22,792 nucleotides of DNA from Verrucomicrobiales bacterium (GTDB taxonomy: Bacteria > Verrucomicrobiota > Verrucomicrobiia > Limisphaerales > UBA11320), in assembly GCA_003452185.1 (NCBI GenBank), contig DMJJ01000397.1, positions 1 through 22,792 of the forward strand, written 5' to 3'. The stretch's first letter is position 1. The number at the start of each line of letters is the position of its first letter. Under the pieces are notes generated by a model, which saw only the letters and a program-made list of their open reading frames with translations, was not told the origin of the DNA and searched no databases. Both the position numbers and the translations under genes were made by a program. This document shows, piece after piece, positions 16,482 to 22,792 of this stretch.

Positions 16482-16506
16482 CGCACCCGTTCACCCTGAT
16501 TCGCTT

Positions 16507-17157
16507 ATGAAACACCTAATCCTGCTCGCCAGCCTCCTCTTCCTTTCCACCGCCGCCCCAACGCCCCTCTCGGCTGCGGGTGCCCGTCCCCTCTTCGATG
16601 GGAAGTCCCTGAAGGGCTGGGAGGGAGACACCGACCATTGGTTCAGAGTCGAGTCTGGGTCGATCGTCTGCGGATCGTTGAAGGTCACGGTGCCGGAGAA
16701 TAACTTCTTGGCGACCACACGCGACTACACCAACTTCGTGCTCCGGGTGAAATTCCGGCTTATTGGAACCAACGGATTCATCAACTCCGGGGTCCAGATC
16801 CGGAGCCAGCGTGTGCCGAAGAGCACCGAGATGTCCGGGTATCAGTGCGACTTGGGGGACCCCACCTGGTGGGGGAGCGTGTACGACGAGTCCAGGCGCA
16901 ACAAGCTCATGGCCCAGAGCGACATGGCCGCCATCAACAAGGTGCTCAAACGGGGCGACTGGAACGACTATTTGATTCGTGCCGAGGGACGCCGCATCCG
17001 CACCTGGATCAACGGGGTCCAGGGTGTCGACTACACCGAGCAGGATGCCACCCTACCCCAGTGGGGAAAGATCGGCCTCCAGATCCACGGCGGCGGCAAA
17101 GCGGAGGCCTGGTTCAAGGAGCTTCACATCGAGGAACTCCCCGCCTCGACCCCCTGA
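16507..17157 (+). CDS. Secreted DUF1080 (3-keto-disaccharide hydrolase type) protein
   Basis: The 216-residue protein is a single DUF1080 domain with a concanavalin-like beta-sandwich fold. Landmarks are LFDGKSLKGWEG at about 29-40, the central SGVQIRSQRVP followed by GYQCDLGD and WWGSVYDESRR, and the C-terminal GDWNDYLIRAEG, WINGVQGVDYTE and IGLQIHGGG. The first 25 residues form a signal peptide (MKHLILLASLLFLS, ending SAAG), so it acts in the periplasm or outside. Family members include enzymes hydrolysing 3-keto-glycosides, but many are uncharacterised, so the substrate is open. The frame extends upstream to 16453; the ATG at 16507 was chosen because the signal peptide begins there. This family is strongly expanded in Planctomycetota and Verrucomicrobiota. 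Confidence 0.9.
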   Translation: MKHLILLASLLFLSTAAPTPLSAAGARPLFDGKSLKGWEGDTDHWFRVESGSIVCGSLKVTVPENNFLATTRDYTNFVLRVKFRLIGTNGFINSGVQIRSQRVPKSTEMSGYQCDLGDPTWWGSVYDESRRNKLMAQSDMAAINKVLKRGDWNDYLIRAEGRRIRTWINGVQGVDYTEQDATLPQWGKIGLQIHGGGKAEAWFKELHIEELPASTP

Positions 17158-17158
17158 C

Positions 17159-17177
17159 CGTTTTCCCAAACGTTTTT
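17159..17177 (+). terminator. Weak intrinsic-terminator-like hairpin after DUF1080
   Basis: CGTTT and AAACG form a 5-bp stem with a TCCC loop, followed at once by TTTTT, starting within 2 nt of the DUF1080 stop. The stem is short and AT-rich, so stability is doubtful. Confidence 0.3.
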
Positions 17178-17246
17178 GAATCCGCGGGTTGCCGAGCGCG
17201 TCAAGATGGCACGGCACTCTGCAGCAACAGGGTTTGATCCCCCTGA

Positions 17247-17285
17247 CTCCGCCTTCGTTGGCGGGGAGAACCACGGCGTGGTTTT
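17247..17285 (+). other. Two consecutive hairpins in the leader of the export operon
   Basis: CTCCGCC pairs with GGCGGGG (one G-T wobble, 6-nt loop, 17247-17266), then AACCAC pairs with GTGGTT (3-nt loop, 17269-17283) running into a short T-tract. They end 65 nt before the membrane-fusion protein ATG. They could terminate read-through from upstream or act as an attenuator; no known riboswitch was recognised. Confidence 0.3.
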
Positions 17286-17350
17286 GCCCGGGAAATGCCT
17301 TTTTGGTGGCGCTGAGGGCTGAAGTCGACGCCACAACCGACGACGCACGA

Positions 17351-18610
17351 ATGAAAATTGCTCTGACGATCCTTCTGGTGGGCGGTCTGGCAGCCGGGGG
17401 GTTCTACTTTTATCGCGGCAAGCAGCCGGCGACCCCGGCAGCGGTTGCCGAGGCCCACGAGCGCCCGACCACGGCCGCCGTGGAGTCACGGAACATCCGC
17501 TTCACCGTGAGTGCGGCAGGCGAGATCACACCCGCCGAGCAGGTGAGCGTCCGCCCGGAGATCAACGGGAAGATCGCCACCCTGACCGTCGACATCGGAG
17601 ACTCGGTGAAGAAGGGGACGGTTCTGTTCTCCCTGGATGACCGTGACCTTCAGATCGAAAAGGAGGGGCAGGACAAGGAGATCGATCGAGCCCGGGTTCA
17701 AATGGACCAGGCCGAACGAAACTACCTTCGCAACAAGCAGCTGTTCGAGGAGAAGCTGGTCTCCCAGGAGGTCTATGAGGATGTTCGTACCCAGTATGAG
17801 CTCTCCAAGAACACCCTCTCCAAGGCAGAGAAGTCCCTTGAGTTGGTGCTGGATCGCCTGAAGAAGACCCGGATTGTCGCCCCGTTTGACTGTACGGTCC
17901 TCACGCGCCCCGTCAGCGTGGGGCAGGCAGTCTCAGGAAGCGGGGGGTTCAACAGCGGAACCGAAGTGCTCACCATTGCCGACCTCAACCAACTGATCAT
18001 CAACGCCCACATCAACCAGGCGGACATCACGCGCTTGAAAGTCGACCAGGAGGTGGAAGTCGCGGTCGAAGCGATTCCGGGCCTCAAGGTCTCAGGCCGG
18101 GTGGAGCGCATCGCCCCGCAGGCGATCATCAAGAACAACATCAAGGGATTTTCGGCGCGCATCCTCCTCACGAATGTCGATCCAAGGATCCGGCCGAGCA
18201 TGACGGCGAACATCAAGATTCCGGTCGCCTCGGCTGAGAACGTCCTCTCGATCCCCCTGGCCTCCATCTTCACAGAGCTCAACCCTGCAACGCAGCAGAT
18301 GGAGCGGTTTGTCTACGTGAAAACCGAGTCCGGTTTCGAGCATCGCACGGTGCAGGTTGGGGTTGCTGATTACTTTTACGCCGAGATCCAGAACGGGCTC
18401 GCTGCGGGAGACGCCGTTTCCCTGGAGGAGCCGAAGGAGGAGGCTGAGAAGCGGGCCAAAGGACGGACCGCCTCCGTAACGCCCGGTGCAGCCCCGGCCG
18501 CACCGGCCCCTGGCATCAAGAACTCGCCGAGCGCCCCGGTTCCGACCCCCGGCACGAACGCCCCCCGGGCGGGGACCTCTGCCCTTCGGTCGACCGCCGC
18601 CGGTTCCTAA
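17351..18610 (+). CDS. Periplasmic membrane-fusion (adaptor) protein, HlyD/MacA type
   Basis: The 419-residue adaptor links an inner-membrane ABC transporter to an outer-membrane channel. It has an N-terminal membrane anchor (3-21, IALTILLVGGLAAGGFYFY), the first half of a biotinyl-lipoyl-like domain (VRPEINGKIATLTVDIGDSV, 68-87), a coiled-coil hairpin of about 103-170 rich in Glu, Lys and Gln, the second lipoyl half (TRIVAPFDCTVLTRPVSVG, 173-191), a beta-barrel region, and an Ala/Pro-rich unstructured tail after about 365. The ATG at 17351 was chosen because the anchor starts there; the frame extends 54 codons upstream into a hairpin-rich leader. It is the first gene of an operon with the ATPase and two permeases. 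No TolC-like channel gene is in the window. Confidence 0.92.
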   Translation: MKIALTILLVGGLAAGGFYFYRGKQPATPAAVAEAHERPTTAAVESRNIRFTVSAAGEITPAEQVSVRPEINGKIATLTVDIGDSVKKGTVLFSLDDRDLQIEKEGQDKEIDRARVQMDQAERNYLRNKQLFEEKLVSQEVYEDVRTQYELSKNTLSKAEKSLELVLDRLKKTRIVAPFDCTVLTRPVSVGQAVSGSGGFNSGTEVLTIADLNQLIINAHINQADITRLKVDQEVEVAVEAIPGLKVSGRVERIAPQAIIKNNIKGFSARILLTNVDPRIRPSMTANIKIPVASAENVLSIPLASIFTELNPATQQMERFVYVKTESGFEHRTVQVGVADYFYAEIQNGLAAGDAVSLEEPKEEAEKRAKGRTASVTPGAAPAAPAPGIKNSPSAPVPTPGTNAPRAGTSALRSTAAGS

Positions 18611-18662
18611 CGAGGCTCTCAGGCCCATTGCCTTACCCCCGACACACCCCGAGGACCTCCCC

Positions 18663-19397
18663 ATGGCACTCGTCGAGCTACGGAACGTCAGCAAGATCTA
18701 TCACCTGGGTGGGGAAACCATCAAGGCACTCGACGACGTCTCGCTCGACATCGATGGAGGGGAGTTCGTCTCCGTCATCGGCCCTTCCGGGAGCGGCAAA
18801 TCGACGCTGATGCACATCCTCGGTTGCCTGGATTCCCCGACCCACGGAAGCATCAACCTGGATGGCCAGATGATCCAGACCGCCACGGCCCGCCAGCTGG
18901 CCCAGATCCGGAACCGGAAAATCGGCTTCGTGTTTCAGTTCTTCAATCTCCTTCCCAAGTTGAACGTGCTCCAGAACGTTGAGCTGCCCATGGTCTACAG
19001 CGGCATCTCCGGGCGTGAGCGTCGGGATCGTTCGATGGAAGTCCTGAAGCTTGTCGGACTGGAAAACCGCTCCCGACACCGCCCCAGCCAGCTCTCCGGC
19101 GGACAGCAGCAGCGGGTGGCCATTGCCCGCGCGCTGGTCAACAAGCCGCGCATTGTTTTCGCCGATGAGCCGACGGGCAATCTCGACAGCAACACCGGGG
19201 AGGCGATCCTGGAGCTGTTCCGAAACCTGAGCCGCGAGGGGCACACCATCATCCTGGTGACGCACGACCCCGAGATCGCGGCAGTCACCCACCGCCGGAT
19301 CGAGATTCGCGACGGCAAGGTGGCCAAGACCCTCGACCCGAAGCTCGCAGGCCTGGACCGTCGGCCCGGAGGCCCCCCCTCCCCCTCCCCGGCATGA
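18663..19397 (+). CDS. MacB/LolD-type ABC transporter ATPase
   Basis: This 244-residue nucleotide-binding subunit powers the adjacent permeases. It contains all key motifs: Walker A GPSGSGKS (40-47), Q-loop VFQFFNLLP (Gln92), signature LSGGQ (144-148) followed by QQRVAIARAL, Walker B IVFADEPTGNLD (165-176) and the H-loop His201 in LVTHD. The ATG at 18663 was chosen because MALVELRNVSKIYHL is the typical family start; the longer frame to 18486 runs inside the preceding gene. GAGGA lies about 9 nt upstream. The stop overlaps the first permease by 4 nt (ATGA), indicating translational coupling. Family members handle macrolides, lipoproteins, peptides or siderophores; the substrate here is unknown. 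Confidence 0.96.
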   Translation: MALVELRNVSKIYHLGGETIKALDDVSLDIDGGEFVSVIGPSGSGKSTLMHILGCLDSPTHGSINLDGQMIQTATARQLAQIRNRKIGFVFQFFNLLPKLNVLQNVELPMVYSGISGRERRDRSMEVLKLVGLENRSRHRPSQLSGGQQQRVAIARALVNKPRIVFADEPTGNLDSNTGEAILELFRNLSREGHTIILVTHDPEIAAVTHRRIEIRDGKVAKTLDPKLAGLDRRPGGPPSPSPA

Positions 19398-20776
19398 ATC
19401 TGCTCAACACCATCCTCTCGGGGTTTCGGGAGATCTGGACCCACAAGTTCAGGTCCCTCCTGACCATGCTGGGGATCATCCTCGGGGTCTCAGCCCTGGT
19501 CGGCATGTCCGCCCTGGTGAAGGGAATGGAGAACGGGACCCGGGAGGCCCTCATTGCAGCCGGGGGCCTTGAGAAGATCCGGATCGAGCCCCAGTACGAG
19601 CTCCCCGTCTACCAGCGTCACCTCACCGACCAGATTCAGGGGCTCACAATGGACGATGTCTACGCCCTGCGCGACGGTGCCCCGCTCGTCACCCGCATCA
19701 CGCCCGCCGTCGAGCAGATGCGCTGGCGGGAGCCCATGACCGTCACCCGCGCCGGCAAGAGTACCGAACCGTTCCTCGTTTCGGGGAGCTGGCCTGAAAC
19801 CCTCGAGATCAACGAACACCACCTGGCGCATGGGCGGATGTTCAACGATCTCGACGCGGAGAACGCGAGCAGCGTCTGTGTGATCGGCACCGGGATCCGG
19901 GACGATCTCTTCGGGTCCCCGGAGGATGTGGGGGAGGAAATCATCCCCCTGGGTGAAAGCATCAACATCAACGGGCTCCCGTTCACGATCATCGGGCTTC
20001 TCGACCAGTACGAGAGCGAAAGCGCCCGCAAGGAGCGCGAGTATCGGAAGCTTCATCCCGAGGAGTTCCAGAAAAGCGGTCCCACCCGGAGCCGGGGATG
20101 GGGCGGGGGCAAGGGGGGGCACTGGATCTTCCGGATGAAGAACAACACCATCTTCATGCCGTTGAACACCATGACCGTGAAGTTCCGCGGCATGGTCGCC
20201 GGCACCACCGATGGTGGCACGGTGAAGCTCTCGAATCTCATCATGAAGATCCCGAGCGTCGAACAGCTGGAACCCGCCCTCCAGCAGGTTCGCAACATCC
20301 TGATGCAGACCCACCGCGGAATTGAGGACTTCACCTTCCGGACCCAGGAGGACTGGGCCCAGGAGATCACCACCGTGATTCGCAACGCCCGGCTCAGCGG
20401 CGGGGTGATTTCCGGAATCTGCCTGCTCGTCGGCGGCATCGGCATCATGAACATCATGCTCGCCAGCATCTCCGAGCGGGTCCGGGAGATCGGCATTCGA
20501 AAGGCCGTCGGGGCTTCCACGATCGATGTCTTCATCCAAATCCTGGTGGAGAGCACCGTGATCGCCATGGTTGGGGGAGTCGCCGGCATCGCCACCTCCT
20601 ACGCGCTGGTCGAAATGATCGCCCTCTTCACCCCGACCGACAACACCCCCGTGATCACGCTCGGCGCGATCGGGCTGGCCTTTGGCTTCAGCGTCGTTGT
20701 GGGGATCCTGGCCGGCCTCTACCCGGCAATCCGCGCCTCGCGCCTCCACCCCATCCAGGCCCTCCGGTATGACTAG
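19394..20776 (+). CDS. MacB-type ABC transporter permease, first paralogue
   Basis: The 460-residue permease has the MacB layout: first transmembrane helix at about 20-40 (RSLLTMLGIILGVSALVG), a large periplasmic domain, then three C-terminal helices beginning with SGICLLVGGIGIMNIMLA. The conserved cytoplasmic loop reads SERVREIGIRKAVGAS, and the protein ends in ASRLHPIQALRYD, as is usual. The periplasmic domain includes a segment GPTRSRGWGGGKGG shared with the next gene. It starts in an ATGA overlap with the ATPase. There is no fused ATPase domain, so the transporter is assembled from separate subunits. Whether it homodimerises or pairs with its neighbour is not shown by the sequence. Confidence 0.94.
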   Translation: MNLLNTILSGFREIWTHKFRSLLTMLGIILGVSALVGMSALVKGMENGTREALIAAGGLEKIRIEPQYELPVYQRHLTDQIQGLTMDDVYALRDGAPLVTRITPAVEQMRWREPMTVTRAGKSTEPFLVSGSWPETLEINEHHLAHGRMFNDLDAENASSVCVIGTGIRDDLFGSPEDVGEEIIPLGESININGLPFTIIGLLDQYESESARKEREYRKLHPEEFQKSGPTRSRGWGGGKGGHWIFRMKNNTIFMPLNTMTVKFRGMVAGTTDGGTVKLSNLIMKIPSVEQLEPALQQVRNILMQTHRGIEDFTFRTQEDWAQEITTVIRNARLSGGVISGICLLVGGIGIMNIMLASISERVREIGIRKAVGASTIDVFIQILVESTVIAMVGGVAGIATSYALVEMIALFTPTDNTPVITLGAIGLAFGFSVVVGILAGLYPAIRASRLHPIQALRYD

Positions 20777-20806
20777 CCCCGGGAGACCCGCCCGCGAACG
20801 CCTCCC

Positions 20807-22165
20807 ATGACCCTCTCGAACACCATTCTCGTCGGGTTCAAGGAGATCTGGACCCACAAGTTCCGGTCGATCCTGACCATGCTCGGGATCGTCCTCGGGG
20901 TCGCCAGCCTCGTCGCCATGGCAGCGATGGTCAAGGGGATGGAAAACGGGATGAAGGAGGCGATGATCGCCATGGGAGGCCTGGACAAGGTCCTCGTGGA
21001 GGAACAGAAGGTTCCGGTCTTCCAAAACCACCTGCGCGACATGGCCCCCGGACGGACAATCCAAGATGTGTACGCCCTCCGCCAGAGCGCCCCGCTGCTC
21101 CGGGTGGTCTCCCCCCAGATGGGCCTGGACCGCGTGCTGGTCTCCCGCGCCGGGAAGACGTTCCGCCCCTCGGAGGTCGTCGGAGTCTGGCCTGCCGTCC
21201 TTGAGATGAACCTCTACGACCTCGAGCACGGGCGCTTCTTCAACGACCTGGACGAGGAGCGGGCACACGCCGTCTGCGTGATCGGTACCGGCGTCCGCGA
21301 TGAGCTGTTTGGCTCACCCACAGAAACCGGACGGGAAATCATCCCGATCGGCGAGGAGATCCGGATCAATGACCAGCCGTTTACCATCGTCGGCATGTTC
21401 AAGCACTACGAGAGTGAGATGGATCGGAAGCTCCGCCTCGAAGGCATGGCCCAGGCCGCCACCAACAACGTCTCGGGGCCAACCCGCCAGCGAGGCTGGG
21501 GACGGAAAGGATGGAATGCCTTCTGGCGGAAAAACAACGTTGTCTACACCCCCCTCAACACGATGTGGGTCCGGTTCCGCGCCAGCACCGGAACCAACAA
21601 CGTCCCCGACCCCACCTTGAGCAATATCGACATCAAGGTCGCCAGCCTCGAACAACTCGAACCCGCCCTCCAACAGGCACGAAATGTACTCATGGTTCAG
21701 CACAAAGGGATCGAGGACTTCAGTTTTCGGACACAGGAAAACCAGATCGAGGACATCAACAAGCGAATCAAGAACATGCGACTCAGCGGCGGGATTATCG
21801 CCGGCCTGAGCCTTCTGGTCGGCGGCATCGGGATCATGAACATCATGCTCGCGAGCATCAACGAACGGATCCGGGAAATCGGAATCTGCAAGGCCATCGG
21901 CGCGACCGGCCCCGCCATCTTCACCCAGATCCTGGTCGAGAGCATCGTGATTTCCATCCTGGGTGCCCTGCTCGGCCTCGCCGCCTCCAAAGGTCTGGTC
22001 ATCCTCCTCGGGGAACTCTCCCCCACGCAGAACTCCCCCGTTCTCCAACCCAACATCATGATCGTGGCGGTGCTGTTCAGCGCCGCCGTCGGAATGGCCG
22101 CCGGGATCTTCCCCGCCGTCAAGGCCGCCCGCCTTAATCCGATTGCAGCCCTCCGATACGAGTAA
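20807..22165 (+). CDS. MacB-type ABC transporter permease, second paralogue
   Basis: The 452-residue product is clearly related to the preceding permease along its whole length (shared starts such as NTILxGFxEIWTHKFRS, the periplasmic FNDLD and VCVIGTG segments, and the ends SLLVGGIGIMNIMLAS and ALRYE), but it is far from identical. The same topology applies: one N-terminal helix, a periplasmic domain and three C-terminal helices. It also carries the GPTRQRGWG segment. The coupling-loop motif reads REIGICKAIGA, with Cys where the sister protein and most relatives have Arg. It begins 30 nt after its neighbour and ends the operon; a 5-bp GC hairpin (22229-22241) downstream might contribute to termination. 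A heteromeric permease pair is the natural reading, but is inferred. Confidence 0.93.
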   Translation: MTLSNTILVGFKEIWTHKFRSILTMLGIVLGVASLVAMAAMVKGMENGMKEAMIAMGGLDKVLVEEQKVPVFQNHLRDMAPGRTIQDVYALRQSAPLLRVVSPQMGLDRVLVSRAGKTFRPSEVVGVWPAVLEMNLYDLEHGRFFNDLDEERAHAVCVIGTGVRDELFGSPTETGREIIPIGEEIRINDQPFTIVGMFKHYESEMDRKLRLEGMAQAATNNVSGPTRQRGWGRKGWNAFWRKNNVVYTPLNTMWVRFRASTGTNNVPDPTLSNIDIKVASLEQLEPALQQARNVLMVQHKGIEDFSFRTQENQIEDINKRIKNMRLSGGIIAGLSLLVGGIGIMNIMLASINERIREIGICKAIGATGPAIFTQILVESIVISILGALLGLAASKGLVILLGELSPTQNSPVLQPNIMIVAVLFSAAVGMAAGIFPAVKAARLNPIAALRYE

Positions 22166-22429
22166 ACGCCCCCCCCAGCCACCTGCGGGAACCCCATCCC
22201 CCTCCGCCAGAGCCTGATCGGTGCGAATCGGACGCCGTCCGTTCGTAACATAAGGCCTTAAAAGCATCTAAACTCTAGACGGAATCTGTCGATTTCAAAG
22301 GGAGCGCGGGAAGCATCCATGAGCCCTTGGGCGATACCCAAGGCGATGCGGCCCAAATCCCTCCGACGGCACGCGGACAGGAGTCCCGAGTCCGCCGGGA
22401 GGGTGGATGACGATTTTGTAAATGACCAT

Positions 22430-22792
22430 ATGAGTGAAGAGCTGTTCAAGCGTCTGAAAGCCTCGAAAAGCCTGCCGAGCCCGCCAGGGGTGGCCCTGCG
22501 GGTCCTTGAGCTGGCGAGATCAGATGACGCTTCGCTTGAGGATCTGCAAAAGACCATCAGCAGCGATCCCGCCCTGAGCAGCAAGATTCTGAAGTTCGTG
22601 AACTCCCCGGCTGCCGGGCTCGGACGATCGACCGCCTCCCTCGAGGAGGCTGTGAACCACATTGGCCTGCGAGGCGTGCAGCTGATGGCCCTCTCCTTCT
22701 CGCTGGTCAGCTCGGGCAAATCGACCGCCGGCAAGTCGGCCAGCTTCGACTACGACCGATTCTGGTCCCGCTCCCTCGCCTGCGCCGTCGCA
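22430..22792 (+). CDS. HDOD-domain signalling protein (N-terminal part; runs off right edge)
   Basis: The visible 121 codons cover the start of an HDOD domain, an HD-related regulatory fold found in bacterial signalling proteins and often coupled to GGDEF, EAL or kinase domains. Landmarks are LKASKSLPSPPGVALRVLEL, the SSDPALSSKILKFVNSP segment and the EEAVNHIGLRGVQLMALSF segment. The domain composition beyond the edge is unknown. The start is uncertain: in-frame ATGs also occur at 22346 and 22319, the latter preceded by a GGGAAG that could be a ribosome site, while the ATG at 22430 has none but sits right before conserved sequence. The 264-nt spacer before it ends the export operon. Confidence 0.85.
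   Translation, partial: MSEELFKRLKASKSLPSPPGVALRVLELARSDDASLEDLQKTISSDPALSSKILKFVNSPAAGLGRSTASLEEAVNHIGLRGVQLMALSFSLVSSGKSTAGKSASFDYDRFWSRSLACAVA

Noticed and set aside
19490..21268. 592-codon minus-strand open frame across both permease genes
   Set aside because: It spans two unrelated gene boundaries and the intergenic gap, rich in Asp/His/Gly/Glu, which marks it as a shadow of the permease codons.

Overview
The window is GC-rich, densely coded chromosomal DNA with bacterial housekeeping genes, and it reads most like a member of the Verrucomicrobiota. That placement is an inference from gene content: a secreted protein built of tandem Ig-like domains, a giant DUF2723 membrane protein with a TPR tail, a secreted DUF1080 (3-keto-disaccharide hydrolase type) protein, an ECF sigma factor with a small membrane partner, and an HDOD protein. 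No rRNA, tRNA, CRISPR array, transposase, phage gene or plasmid gene was seen.

Layout. (1) 1-3216, minus strand: the N-terminal part of a large secreted protein with a signal peptide and 12 visible Ig-like domains of about 86 residues; it runs off the left edge. (2) 3217-3676: a gene-free spacer. (3) 3677-7271, minus strand: a likely transcription unit in the order uronate isomerase-like amidohydrolase, hexose-6-phosphate mutarotase-like protein, tyrosyl-tRNA synthetase. (4) 7368-8884, plus strand, divergent: trpD overlapping a small DUF2752 membrane protein by 4 nt, closed by a strong hairpin. (5) 9055-10176: a zinc-dependent glucose dehydrogenase-like enzyme. (6) 10365-15526: ECF sigma factor, a putative single-pass membrane anti-sigma factor overlapping it by 74 nt, and 4 nt later the 1425-residue DUF2723/TPR protein. 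(7) 15646-17157: two exported proteins, one Tyr/Pro/Gly-rich and one DUF1080. (8) 17351-22165: a MacAB-type export operon with a membrane-fusion protein, an ATPase and two different MacB-type permeases in tandem. (9) 22430 to the right edge: the start of an HDOD signalling protein.

How the genes fit together. Much of the window concerns the cell envelope and sugars: exported proteins, a probable GT-C-fold glycosyltransferase, an ABC exporter, and enzymes acting on uronates, hexose phosphates and glucose. tyrS and trpD are housekeeping genes. I see no obvious defence or mobile system. The points most worth a second look are: Ig repeats 9 and 12, which share 32 identical residues while 13 codons differ synonymously; the overlapping sigma/anti-sigma pair directly upstream of the DUF2723 giant; the possible link between DUF2723 (the family of the eukaryotic O-mannosyltransferase TMEM260) and Ig-fold acceptors; and the paired permeases that share an unusual periplasmic segment.
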